NCBI GenBank assembly: GCA_963816955.1
Contig: CAWFME010000004.1
Location: 1,078,331 to 1,142,330 of the forward strand
DNA length: 64,000 nt
Direction: 5' to 3'
From: DATFQI01 sp963816955
Lineage (GTDB): Bacteria; Actinomycetota; Thermoleophilia; Solirubrobacterales; Solirubrobacteraceae
The notes below the pieces were generated by a model, which searched no databases, was not told the origin of the DNA, and was given only the letters and a program-made list of their open reading frames with translations. This document shows, piece by piece, positions 1 through 8,144 of the stretch; the first letter of the stretch is position 1; each line of letters begins with the position of its first letter. The position numbers and the translations under genes were made by a program.

Positions 1-412
1 AGCACAGCGAGAGCACGCGCTGCGGGTGCTCGATCGCGATCGTCTGGGCGATCATGCCGCCCATCGAGGCGCCGACGATGTGCGCGCGCTCGATCCCGAG
101 CTCGTCGAGCAGCCCGACGGCGTCGGCGGCCATGTCCGAGATCGTGTAGCCCGCAGCCTTCTTCGAGCGCAGGGCGAGCTGGCGCAGCGTCGGCACCGGG
201 AGGTCGCGCATCGCGGTCGAGCGGCCGACGTCGCGGTTGTCGAAGCGGATCACGTGGAACCCACGGCCCGCGAGCTCGGCGCAGAAGTCCTCGTGCCAGG
301 CGATCATCTGCGTCGCGAGCCCCATCACCAGCAGCAGCGCAGGGTCCGAGGGGGCCCCGAACGTCTCGTAGGCGATGTCGACGTCTCCGACGCGGCAGGT
401 CTGCTCGGCCAT
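1..412 (-). CDS. alpha/beta hydrolase, C-terminal part outside the window
   Basis: The first 137 residues of an alpha/beta-hydrolase-fold enzyme read leftward and run off the window edge. The protein starts MAEQTCRVGDVDIAYETFG, followed by a typical LLVMGLATQMIAWHEDF strand and loop and an RFDNRDVGRS segment. The nucleophile elbow GASMGGM (Ser in G-x-S-x-G) lies near residue 118. The substrate cannot be told from sequence; esterase- or epoxide-hydrolase-like functions are possible. The ATG at 412 is supported by a -10-like TAGTGT ending 8 nt upstream. There is no signal peptide, so it is probably cytoplasmic. The amidotransferase gene lies just upstream on the same strand. Confidence 0.88.
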   Translation of the reverse strand, partial: MAEQTCRVGDVDIAYETFGAPSDPALLLVMGLATQMIAWHEDFCAELAGRGFHVIRFDNRDVGRSTAMRDLPVPTLRQLALRSKKAAGYTISDMAADAVGLLDELGIERAHIVGASMGGMIAQTIAIEHPQRVLSLC

Positions 413-420
413 GGCGTCTG

Positions 421-426
421 ACACTA
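421..426 (-). promoter_or_regulatory. -10 hexamer for leaderless hydrolase transcript
   Basis: TAGTGT on the minus strand ends 8 nt before the ATG at 412. Its TAG is also the stop codon of the upstream amidotransferase gene. The spacing puts the transcription start at or next to the start codon. Confidence 0.45.
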
Positions 427-1146
427 CCCGCGGGCGCCGGCGCCGATGCCCCGTACGGCGCCCACGACGCGCGCGAAGCCGCCGAAGATCGCGTCCGAGA
501 GCGCCCGCTGGCCCGGGAGGTGCTCGCGATCGGCGGCGCGGGCGGCGTCCTCGGTCACGCCGGCCTGCTCGAGCGCGACGTGCCAGTCGACGTACCAGTC
601 GTCGATCGAGGCCTCGTCGAGCTCGGGGTGGAACTGCACGCCCCACGAGCGCTCCCCGATCCGGAAGCCCTCGCCGGTGCCTCTCGGCGACCGCAGCAGC
701 TCGACTGCGCCGTCCGGGAGCGCGAAGCCGTCCTCGTTCCAGTGCACGCCGGCCGCGCCCGGCGGGAGCGCACCGAGCACGGGGTCGCCCTCGGACGCCC
801 GCAGCGGCACGAGCGGGAGCCAGTCGAGGTGGCGCCGCGCGAGCTTGCGCACCTCGCCGCCGTGGGCATGGGCGAGCAGCTGCGCGCCGAGGCAGACGCC
901 GAGCACCGGCACGCCGCGCGCGGTCGCCTCGCGCAGCAGCGCCGCCTGCTCGCGCAGCGCGGGGTCGGGCGCGGTCTGCTCGCCGCCGAGCACGACGATC
1001 CCGTCGACCTCGTCCAGCGCCGGCAGCGGGTCGCCGTCGCGGACGAAGCGCTCGTCGAGCTCCGCCCCCGCAGCGCGCAGCGCCGGCCCGGCGTGCCCGA
1101 GGAACGGCCGCTGGAGGTTGTGGACGACGGCGACGACGGGGCGCAC
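424..1146 (-). CDS. type 1 glutamine amidotransferase
   Basis: A 240-residue class I glutamine amidotransferase domain protein (GMP-synthase-like fold), which would hydrolyse glutamine to supply ammonia or act on a gamma-glutamyl substrate. The nucleophile elbow GVCLGAQLLAHA carries the catalytic Cys. GVQFHPELDE near the C-terminal third supplies the catalytic His and Glu. The frame is open upstream to 1248, but that extension runs through a palindromic repeat. The GTG at 1146 (VRPVVAVVHN) is preferred because TAGCCT lies exactly 7 nt upstream. No synthetase domain is attached, so the acceptor is unknown. It lies upstream of the hydrolase, and its stop codon overlaps that gene's -10 box. Confidence 0.85.
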   Translation of the reverse strand: MRPVVAVVHNLQRPFLGHAGPALRAAGAELDERFVRDGDPLPALDEVDGIVVLGGEQTAPDPALREQAALLREATARGVPVLGVCLGAQLLAHAHGGEVRKLARRHLDWLPLVPLRASEGDPVLGALPPGAAGVHWNEDGFALPDGAVELLRSPRGTGEGFRIGERSWGVQFHPELDEASIDDWYVDWHVALEQAGVTEDAARAADREHLPGQRALSDAIFGGFARVVGAVRGIGAGARG

Positions 1147-1153
1147 GGCAGGC

Positions 1154-1159
1154 AGGCTA
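1154..1159 (-). promoter_or_regulatory. -10 hexamer for amidotransferase
   Basis: TAGCCT on the minus strand with a 7-nt gap to the GTG at 1146, consistent with a leaderless transcript. Confidence 0.45.
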
Positions 1160-1199
1160 CCGCCCGCTCCGAGTCGGCCCCGCCGGGCTCCCACGCGCC

Positions 1200-1242
1200 G
1201 AGTGGCATCTGCGTTCCCGCTGCGGGAACGGAGGTGCCACTC
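1200..1242. repeat. 43-nt dispersed palindromic element, copy 1
   Basis: Outer arms GAGTGGCA (1200-1207) and TGCCACTC (1235-1242) are perfect 8-bp complements. Inner arms CGTTCCCG (1212-1219) and CGGGAACG (1223-1230) form a second 8-bp stem with a 3-nt loop. A second copy of identical length occurs at 27923-27965 (38 of 43 positions the same by eye). The element sits downstream of the metalloprotease stop, so it could act as a terminator or be an intergenic repeat unit. Confidence 0.7.
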
Positions 1243-1273
1243 GACCATCCACTCGAAGAGGCGCGGTGGCCGG

Positions 1274-3277
1274 CTAGGGCCTGAGCAGGACCGAGAGCGT
1301 CCGCCGCACGGTCCGGGTGCCGTCTGCGGGAGCGAACCTGACGACGACCTTGATGCGCACGGTGCGCCTCCGGTGGCGCTTGAGCGCGGCGCGGGCCTTG
1401 CGTGTGAGCCGCACGTTGACCCTGAAGCGCCCCGGCGCCGCCAGCGTCCGCCGCCCCGTGCCGGTCGAGGTCGTCCGCCGCCCGAGCCTCAGCCGCCGGG
1501 CGGTCTTTCTGTCGACGCTCGAGGCCGCCGCCAGCCGCCCGCTCTTGTTGCTGCGCGCGAACACGGCGAGCCGCCCGGTCCTGAGCACGGACCCGATCCG
1601 CGTCGTGCTCCGGCTGAGCCGCAACGACGTGGCCGGCGCCGGGGTCGGGGTCGGGGTGACCGACGGGGTGGGGGTGGGCGACGGCGACGGCGACGGCGCC
1701 GGCGTGGGCGACTGCGACGGCCCGGTGTCGGGCTCGCTCGGCGTGCACGGCGTGAACGAGGGGAGCGGCCCCGCGGGCCCCTCGGCCGGCGTGGTCGGCT
1801 CGATGACAGACGCGGTGAGCGTGTACAGCTGAGCGTCCTTGGACCACAGCCAGTCATTCGTGCCGAACCCGTCGTGCGACGTGTCGGCGTTCGTGACCAC
1901 CGCGGTGATGGCCTCGTACTGCGTCGGGTTCTCCAGCGAGACCGTGACGCGGCCGTCGGCGTCGAGGATCCCGAGCGCCTTCGTGATCGTGTCGTCGGAC
2001 CTGCGGCCGACGAGCGCGATGCTGCCCGCGGTGTCGGCCGGCAGGCCGCCGGTGAGGTACAGGGTGGCGTCCGACGTGGGTTCGATGTCGTAGAGCCGGA
2101 ACGCCGTGTGGTCGAGCGAGCCCGTCGCGGGCGCGCCGGGCGCCAGCGTACCCGCGCGCTCGACGTCGGCCGGGAACGTCTCGCCCTCGCGGATGCCGCT
2201 GGCGGGCACGTCCCACTCGGCTACGGCCGCCGTGAAGTCTTCGAACTCGAAGGCGAAGCCGGGCCCGCAGGAGTCCTTGATCGCACGGTCATAGGCACCG
2301 GGCGCGAAGCCTCCGCCCTGCACGGAGTTCGCCTGCGAGACCGCCCACGCGCGGCGTACGACCTGTGCTGCGTAGCGGTCCTCGAGCCAGTGGTTCCAGA
2401 TCGCGGACCCGTACATCTTCCGCTCGTCGGAGATCGGATCCAGACCGTCGCCGTCAGAGGTCAGCGGCTCGTCGGGCTCGACTGCCCAGGAGCTCAGGTA
2501 GAAGCGATAGTCGTTCGCATCGTCGAACACCTTCTCCTCGGCCCACGTCGCCGTCGACTCGAGCATCCAGTTGTCCTGGAAGCTGTCGTAGACGAACTGC
2601 AGCGTGTGATTGAACTCGTGCGCCGCCGTGGCCTGGACCGGGACCTCGTACTCGTCGGCGTAGCGCGGGAACTGCGTGACGTCGTAGTCGTTGTCGAGCA
2701 CGAGGTAGGACGGCACGCTCCGCTCGTCGCCCTCCGGCACGGCGAAGCCGTAGGCCTCGTCGCCGATGTCCGAGATGTAGACGTCAACGAGGTTCGACCC
2801 GCCGCGGCCGGCGTCGGGAAGCGGCGCGACCCAGCCGAGGGTCCCGACCTCGGTGGCGTAGGACTGCTCGAACGCGCCGGCCATGAACTCGACGTAGTCG
2901 GGCACTCCGTCCACGTTGGTGTCGGCGGCCGGCGGGGTGTCGGTCGTGGTGGTCACCCAGTGCAGGCAGAAATGGGCGGTGCAGGTGACGCGCTCGCTGG
3001 CCGGCGCGGCCGTCCATGCGCCCGGGCCCGTGCCGTCTCCGGGGCGGGCGAGGATGCGGTTCGCGCGCCGCCGGTCCGTCGCGCTCAGGTCGGCCTTGTT
3101 CCGCACGAGCTCGGCGATCGCCGTCGTCAGCCCGCGCTTGTCCTCGACGCCGCGACCGTCCAGCAGCTGCTCGACGTGCGCGAGCGCCTCCTCTGCGTCG
3201 GCGCGATCGGGGTCCTGTGCCTGCGCCGGCGCGGCGGCGAGCAGGAAGACGATCAGCAACGGCAAGGCACGGCGCAT
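1274..3277 (-). CDS. secreted HExxH metalloprotease, MXAN_6640-like, paralogue 1
   Basis: 667 residues from MRRALPLLIVFLLAAAPAQAQ, a clear signal peptide; the frame is open further upstream, but only this Met begins a secretion signal. The zinc-protease motif HEFNH lies at about residues 220-224, inside TAAHEFNHTLQF. It is followed by an ESTATWAEE helix typical of this putative metallopeptidase family. A Thr/Pro-rich linker (about 515-555) leads to a basic beta-rich C-terminal domain (about 565-667) also present in the neighbouring paralogue. It probably acts outside the membrane; the substrate is unknown. No SD is visible before the ATG. The second paralogue lies directly upstream, pointing to tandem duplication. 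Confidence 0.85.
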   Translation of the reverse strand: MRRALPLLIVFLLAAAPAQAQDPDRADAEEALAHVEQLLDGRGVEDKRGLTTAIAELVRNKADLSATDRRRANRILARPGDGTGPGAWTAAPASERVTCTAHFCLHWVTTTTDTPPAADTNVDGVPDYVEFMAGAFEQSYATEVGTLGWVAPLPDAGRGGSNLVDVYISDIGDEAYGFAVPEGDERSVPSYLVLDNDYDVTQFPRYADEYEVPVQATAAHEFNHTLQFVYDSFQDNWMLESTATWAEEKVFDDANDYRFYLSSWAVEPDEPLTSDGDGLDPISDERKMYGSAIWNHWLEDRYAAQVVRRAWAVSQANSVQGGGFAPGAYDRAIKDSCGPGFAFEFEDFTAAVAEWDVPASGIREGETFPADVERAGTLAPGAPATGSLDHTAFRLYDIEPTSDATLYLTGGLPADTAGSIALVGRRSDDTITKALGILDADGRVTVSLENPTQYEAITAVVTNADTSHDGFGTNDWLWSKDAQLYTLTASVIEPTTPAEGPAGPLPSFTPCTPSEPDTGPSQSPTPAPSPSPSPTPTPSVTPTPTPAPATSLRLSRSTTRIGSVLRTGRLAVFARSNKSGRLAAASSVDRKTARRLRLGRRTTSTGTGRRTLAAPGRFRVNVRLTRKARAALKRHRRRTVRIKVVVRFAPADGTRTVRRTLSVLLRP

Positions 3278-3335
3278 CCCCGTCACATGGTCGCAGGGCG
3301 GCACGCGTTTCCAACCCCCTTGCGGGGCGGGGGTT

Positions 3336-3365
3336 GCGGCGGGCGGCAAGCACCCCGCCCGCCGC
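3336..3365 (-). terminator. GC-rich terminator hairpin after metalloprotease paralogue 2
   Basis: An 11-bp perfect stem (arms 3336-3346 and 3355-3365, GCGGCGGGCGG with its complement) around an 8-nt loop, just beyond the stop codon of the gene at 3374. No T-run follows. Confidence 0.55.
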
Positions 3366-3373
3366 GGTGGTCA

Positions 3374-5356
3374 TCACGGCTTGAGCCTGAGCTTGGCCGT
3401 GCGGGAGGTGGTGCGGCCGTCGGCGCCCTTGAACGTGATCCGGACGGCGATCGTGACGGGCTTCTTGGCGCGCTTCAGGCGGGCTCTGGCCTTGGCCGTG
3501 AGCCCGACCTTCAGCGTGCCGGAGCCGCCGGCGGTCACGGCGAGGCGGCCCGCGCCGACCTTGGCCGGCTTGCGGCCGAGGCCGAGGCGCTTGGCCGTGG
3601 CCGCGTCGACGGTCGCGGTGGCCGTGAAGGTGCCGGCCGTGCCCGAGCCGGCGGTGAGGGTCAGCACCTTGGCCTTCGCGAGTCGCGGCGCGGCGCCGAG
3701 CTCGAGCTGGAGCAGCGTGGTGGGGGCGCCACCGCCGGCCGGCGCGCCGCCGCCGGACGGAGCCCTGCCCCCGCCGCTCGTCGTCGAGCCGCCGCCACCC
3801 GGCCGGTAGGGCTGGGTCGGCACGCCGCCGCCCCCGCCCGTGACCGCGGTGGCGGCGACGCTCACCGGCTGCTGGTCGCGGGTCCAGTTCCAGTCCGTGC
3901 CGTTCCAGCCGGCCTTGTCGTAGCTGCCGTTGACGACGACCGCCGTGATCCGCTCGTAGCGGCCCGGGTCGTCGAGCGTGACGGTGACCTTGCCGCCCTG
4001 CGGGATCACGCCGTCGGTGGTCTTCCAGACCTCGTCGCCGTCGCGGCCGACGAGCATGACCGCGCCCGCCGTGCCCGCCGGCAGCGCGCCCGTGAGCTGC
4101 AGCTTCGGGGCGTTCGTCTTGGCGACGTCGAAGAGCACGTACGCCGTGTGGTCGAGCTTGCCGGTGACGACGGAGCCGTCCGTGGGCAGCTGGACCCCGG
4201 CGCGCTTGACGTCGGGGAACGCGGCGCCGTCGTGCACGCCTGCGCCGGGCGCCTTCCACTCGGCGGTCGAGGCCGCGAAGTTGGCGAGCTCGTAGGAGAA
4301 GCCCGGCCCGTGGTACTCGCGGATCGCCTTGTCGTAGGCGCCGGGAGCGAAGGAGTCCTGGTTGAAGGAGAGCTCCCAGGCGCGGCGGACGACGCTCTCG
4401 TCGTAGGAGTCGTCGAGCCAGCGGTTGAAGACGGCCGAGCCGTAGACCTTGTCGCCCTGCTGGCGGTTGAAGCGGGTGATCGGCATCCCCGTCAGCTGCG
4501 ACCACGAGTCGATGTACTGGAAGTAGTCGTCGATCGCGGGGTAGACCTTCTCCTCCATCCAGGTGGCGGTGGACTCGAACATCCACTTGTCCTGGAGCAC
4601 GTCGTAGGCGAACTGGAGCACGTGGTTGTACTCGTGCGCCGCCGTGACCTTCAGGGGCTCCATCGGGTCGTCGTAGCCGTATTCGGCGTAGTCGTCGTCC
4701 ATGACCATGAACGCGTACGGGTTCTGCGTGTCCTGGCCCGCGTCCGGCGCCGCGTAGCCGTAGAGGCCGAGCTTCCCGAGGTCCTTGAGGTAGATGTCGG
4801 TGAGCCCGAGCTCGTCGCCGCAGGCGCCGAGCGCATCGTCGGAGATCGGCTCGCGCCAGCCGAGGCCGCCGGCGAGCTCCTCGCCGTTCTCGCGCTTGTA
4901 GACGCCCTCGAAGACCGCCGCGACGTCGTAGATGTGGTCCGGGATCGTGGTCGGGTCCTCGTCCGCGCCGGGCGGGGCGTCCTGGCCCGACTCGACCCAG
5001 TGGAAGCAGAAGTGGTCCGACCAGGCCTCGGTGGCGGGAACGGAGTAGGGACCGCCGGGCTGGCCCGGCGTGTCGTCGGTGGGGCGGGCGAGCAGCTGCT
5101 CGGCGGCCTCGCGGTCGCCGGCCGCGAGCGCGGAGGCGCGACCGTAGAGGGAGGCGAGCGCCGGGGTCAGCTCGCGGCCGTCGCGGACGCCGGCGCCGCC
5201 GGCGAGCGTGGTCGCCTGGCGCAGCGCGCGCTCGGCGCTCGCCCGGTCGGCGCGCTCGGGTGCGGCCTGCGCCGGCGAGGTCGCGAGCAGGCCCACGAGG
5301 AGCGCGCCCACGACCACGGGGAGCCGCCGCAGGAGGGGGGAGGAGTCGAGAGTCAT
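3374..5356 (-). CDS. secreted HExxH metalloprotease, MXAN_6640-like, paralogue 2
   Basis: 660 residues with a signal peptide (MTLDSSPLLRRLPVVVGALL, then Ala-rich cleavage region). The HEYNH motif is at about residues 241-245 within TAAHEYNHVLQF, with ESTATWMEEKVYP downstream as in paralogue 1. N-terminal features such as the HFCFHWVESG segment and the RPTDD region align with paralogue 1 (HFCLHWV, RPGDG). A Gly/Ser/Pro linker near residues 505-550 precedes the same type of basic C-terminal domain, which shares the pattern LTAKARARLKR. Likely an exported zinc peptidase; the role is not known. The two copies differ enough to be an old duplication. Confidence 0.85.
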   Translation of the reverse strand: MTLDSSPLLRRLPVVVGALLVGLLATSPAQAAPERADRASAERALRQATTLAGGAGVRDGRELTPALASLYGRASALAAGDREAAEQLLARPTDDTPGQPGGPYSVPATEAWSDHFCFHWVESGQDAPPGADEDPTTIPDHIYDVAAVFEGVYKRENGEELAGGLGWREPISDDALGACGDELGLTDIYLKDLGKLGLYGYAAPDAGQDTQNPYAFMVMDDDYAEYGYDDPMEPLKVTAAHEYNHVLQFAYDVLQDKWMFESTATWMEEKVYPAIDDYFQYIDSWSQLTGMPITRFNRQQGDKVYGSAVFNRWLDDSYDESVVRRAWELSFNQDSFAPGAYDKAIREYHGPGFSYELANFAASTAEWKAPGAGVHDGAAFPDVKRAGVQLPTDGSVVTGKLDHTAYVLFDVAKTNAPKLQLTGALPAGTAGAVMLVGRDGDEVWKTTDGVIPQGGKVTVTLDDPGRYERITAVVVNGSYDKAGWNGTDWNWTRDQQPVSVAATAVTGGGGGVPTQPYRPGGGGSTTSGGGRAPSGGGAPAGGGAPTTLLQLELGAAPRLAKAKVLTLTAGSGTAGTFTATATVDAATAKRLGLGRKPAKVGAGRLAVTAGGSGTLKVGLTAKARARLKRAKKPVTIAVRITFKGADGRTTSRTAKLRLKP

Positions 5357-5451
5357 GGTCGCGCGATGGTCCCCGGACGGGGCGCCCGCGGCGATCCGGG
5401 GAACGCGACTTCAAGGTTCGGGCACCTCCGGGCGGAAGTGCGGGCGCCTCC

Positions 5452-6866
5452 CTAGCGCCGCGGCGCGCGCTCGGGCGGCCCGAGCACCTTCATCGCCGCC
5501 CGCAGCACCGGCTCCGGCATCCTCTGCGTCTGCTTCAGGGCCGCCATCCCGGCCTTGGAGCGGCGCGGCGTGCCGCGGCCGAACTGGCGCGACAGCGGCG
5601 GGCCGTCGGCCGGGAAGGAGTGGTGCAGCGGCAGCTCGCCGGCGGACTCGCCGAGCGCGCGCCCGATCACCATCCGCTGGATCTCGCTCGTGCCCTCGAA
5701 GATCGTGTAGAGCTTCGCGTCGCGGTACCACTTCTCGACCGGCAGGTCGGAGATGTAGCCCCAGCCGCCGCAGGTCTGGATCGCCTGCTCGGTCGCGCGC
5801 ACGGCGACCTCGGAGGCCTTGAGCTTGCTCATCGAGCCCTCCGCGTGCTGGAACGGCACCCGGTTGGCGGCCATCCACGCCGCGCGCCAGGTCAGCAGCC
5901 GCGCGGAGTCGAGGTCGGCGGCCAGGTCCGCGAGCGCGAACGAGATGCCCTGCTTGTCGATGATCGGGCCGCCGAAGGCCTCGCGCTCGGTCGCGTAGCC
6001 CGTCGCGTACTCGAGCGCCGCTCGGGCGATCCCGAGCGCCTGCGCGGCGACCATCGGCCGCGTCTGCTCGAACGCGCCGAGCGTCGCCGAGCCGCCGTCC
6101 TTCTTGTCGCCGCGGCCCGCCGCCTCGGCCTGCGCCTCGCGCGCCCGCTCCAGCGACGCCTCGAGCTTGTCGTCGCCGCCGAGCAGGTGGTCGGCCGGCA
6201 CGCGCACGCCGTCGAAGCGCAGCTCCGCGGTGTGCGAGGCGCGGCAGCCGAGCTTGTCGAGCTTGCGCACGAGCTCCAGCCCGGGCGTGCCGCCCGGCAC
6301 GACGAACAGCGCCTGGCCGCGGTGGCCGAGCTCCGGGTCGACGGTCGCGTTGACGACGTGCACGTTCGCGATCCCGCCGTTGCCGATCCACATCTTGTGG
6401 CCGTCGATGACCCACTCGTCGCCGTCCCGGCGCGCCTTCGTGCGCAGGTTGCGCACGTCGCTGCCGCCCTCGGGCTCGGAGATCGCCAGCGCCGCGAGCT
6501 TGAGGTCGCCCGGGTCGCCGAAGCACTCGGGCGCCCAGCGCAGCAGCTGCTCCGGCGTGGCCGCCTGCGCCATCGCGCGACAGCGCCAGGCCCGGCATCA
6601 CGACCGCCAGCCCGATCCCGGCGCAGCCCCAGAACAGCTCCTCCATGAACAGCGGCAGCGAGAGCCCGGTCGGATCGCCGATCAGGTCGCGGTAGAAGAG
6701 CGGGTTGTAGAAGCCCTCCCGCGCCGCGGCCTCGATCACCTCCCACGGGAACTCCTGCTCGCGGTCGTAGCGGGCGCGCGACCGGGCGCACCACCTCCTC
6801 GGCGAAGCGGTGGGTGCGCTCGATCAGGTCGAGCTGGGCGGGCGTGAGCGAGAAGTCGAAGCTCAC
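5452..6866 (-). pseudogene. acyl-CoA dehydrogenase interrupted by two frameshifts
   Basis: The product reads as an acyl-CoA dehydrogenase (flavin-dependent alpha,beta-desaturation of acyl-CoA), but in three successive frames. The N-terminus VSFDFSLTPAQLDLIERTH starts at GTG 6866. A frame change near 6780 leads to WEVIEAAAREGFYNPLFY. Another near 6585 leads to MAQAATPEQLLRWAPECFG and an intact C-terminus with FEGTSEIQRMVIGRALG. Each break is explained by one extra C in a GC run, so assembly error is as likely as true decay. The longest unbroken piece is 5452-6573 (373 residues). The GTG overlaps the thiolase stop as GTGA, so the two are coupled. It would supply enoyl-CoA to the same pathway. 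Confidence 0.75.
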
Positions 6867-8107
6867 TTCTCCATCACCGCCACCACGCCCTGGCCGCCCG
6901 CCGCGCAGATCGAGATCAGCCCGCGGCCCGAGCCCTTCTCGTCGAGCAGCTTCGCCAGCGTGGCGACGATCCGGCCTCCCGTCGCCGCGAACGGGTGCCC
7001 GGCCGCGAGCGAGGAGCCGTTGACGTTGAGCTTGGCGCGGTCGATCGTGCCCAGTCCGTTCTTCTCCCAGGCGGCGAGCGTCGCCAGCACCTGCGACGCG
7101 AACGCCTCGTGGATCTCGTAGAAGTCGAAGTCCTGCAGCGTCAGGCCGGCCTTCTCGAGCAGCTTCGGAACGGCGTGGACGGGCGCCATCAGCAGGCCGT
7201 CGGCGCCGTTGACGTAGTCGACGGCCGCCGTCTGCACGTGCGTGATGTGCGCGAGCACGGGCAGGCTGTGCTGCTGCGCCCACTCGTCGCTGGCCAGCAG
7301 CACGACCGCCGCGCCGTCGGACAGCGGGGTGGAGTTGCCGGCGGTCATCGTCGCGTCCTCGCCCTCGCCGAAGACGGGCTTGAGCTTGGCCAGCTTCTCG
7401 ACGCTGGAGTCCGGGCGCAGGTTCTGGTCGCGCTCCAGGCCCGCGTAGGGCGTGACGAGGTCGTCGAAGAAGCCGCGGTCGTAGGCGGCGGCGAGGCGCT
7501 GGTGGCTCGCGGCGGCGAGCTCGTCCTGGTCCTCACGGCTGACGCTCCACTCCTTGGCCGTGATCGCGGCGTGCTCGCCCATGCTCAGGCCGGTGCGCGG
7601 CTCGGCGTTGCGGGGGATGTCGGGCACGACGTGGCGCGGCCGCAGCCTGCCGACGAGCTTCACGCGCTGGCCCGCGCTGCGCGCGCGCCGGGCCTCCATC
7701 ATCACCTTGCGCAGCTCCTCGTTGACGCCCACCGGTGCGTCGGAGGCGGTGTCGGTGCCGCCCGCGATGCCGACGTCGATCTGGCCGAGCGCGATCTTGT
7801 TGGCCACGAGCACCGCGGCCTCGAGGCCGGTGTCGCACGCCTGCTGGATGTCGTAGGCGGGGGAGGTCGACGCGAGCTGGGAGCCGAGCACGGACTCGCG
7901 CGTGAGGTTGAAGTCGCGCGCGTGCTTGAGCACGGCGCCGGCGACGACCTCGTCGATCTGCTCGCCCTGGAGCGAGAAGCGCGCGACCAGGCCGTCGATC
8001 GCGGCGGTCAGCATCGCCTGGTTGGACTCGGTCGCGTAGGGCCCGTTGGCGCGGGCGAAGGGGATCCGGTTGCCGCCGACGACGGCTGCATGGCGTGGGG
8101 AGGTCAT
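6863..8107 (-). CDS. fadA2: acetyl-CoA C-acyltransferase (thiolase), FadA2-like
   Basis: 414 residues, full thiolase length. The nucleophilic Cys is Cys91 in QQACDTGLEAA. The second half carries HEAFASQ (His), GHPFAATGGR and SICAAGGQG (acid/base Cys). It would cleave 3-ketoacyl-CoA or run the reverse Claisen condensation in the cytoplasm. Divergent pairing with the FabG4-type reductase at 8145 matches the known mycobacterial fadA2/fabG4 arrangement. The start ATG at 8107 directly abuts the palindrome 8108-8129, so binding there should block transcription. The downstream dehydrogenase overlaps by GTGA. Confidence 0.92.
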   Translation of the reverse strand: MTSPRHAAVVGGNRIPFARANGPYATESNQAMLTAAIDGLVARFSLQGEQIDEVVAGAVLKHARDFNLTRESVLGSQLASTSPAYDIQQACDTGLEAAVLVANKIALGQIDVGIAGGTDTASDAPVGVNEELRKVMMEARRARSAGQRVKLVGRLRPRHVVPDIPRNAEPRTGLSMGEHAAITAKEWSVSREDQDELAAASHQRLAAAYDRGFFDDLVTPYAGLERDQNLRPDSSVEKLAKLKPVFGEGEDATMTAGNSTPLSDGAAVVLLASDEWAQQHSLPVLAHITHVQTAAVDYVNGADGLLMAPVHAVPKLLEKAGLTLQDFDFYEIHEAFASQVLATLAAWEKNGLGTIDRAKLNVNGSSLAAGHPFAATGGRIVATLAKLLDEKGSGRGLISICAAGGQGVVAVMEK

Positions 8108-8129
8108 GGGTACATCATCTCATGTACCC
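8108..8129. promoter_or_regulatory. 22-bp perfect palindromic operator between fadA2 and fabG4
   Basis: Arms GGGTACAT (8108-8115) and ATGTACCC (8122-8129) are perfect reverse complements around the 6-nt spacer CATCTC. It touches the thiolase start codon and contains the likely -10 (TACCCT, 8125-8130) of the rightward gene. Its size and symmetry fit a TetR-family dimer site. Related GGTAC sites occur at 13260-13285 and 16371-16387. Confidence 0.7.
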
Positions 8130-8144
8130 TCGATCGAGGTAATC

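Noticed and set aside
1147..1248. N-terminal extension of the amidotransferase (VEWHLRSRSGN...)
   Set aside because: It is translated palindromic repeat DNA, and GTG 1146 has a well-placed -10.
446..5455. A rightward open frame of 1669 codons
   Set aside because: It is antisense to the two metalloproteases and is low-complexity Arg/Gly/Val. Long stop-free shadow frames are expected at this GC content.
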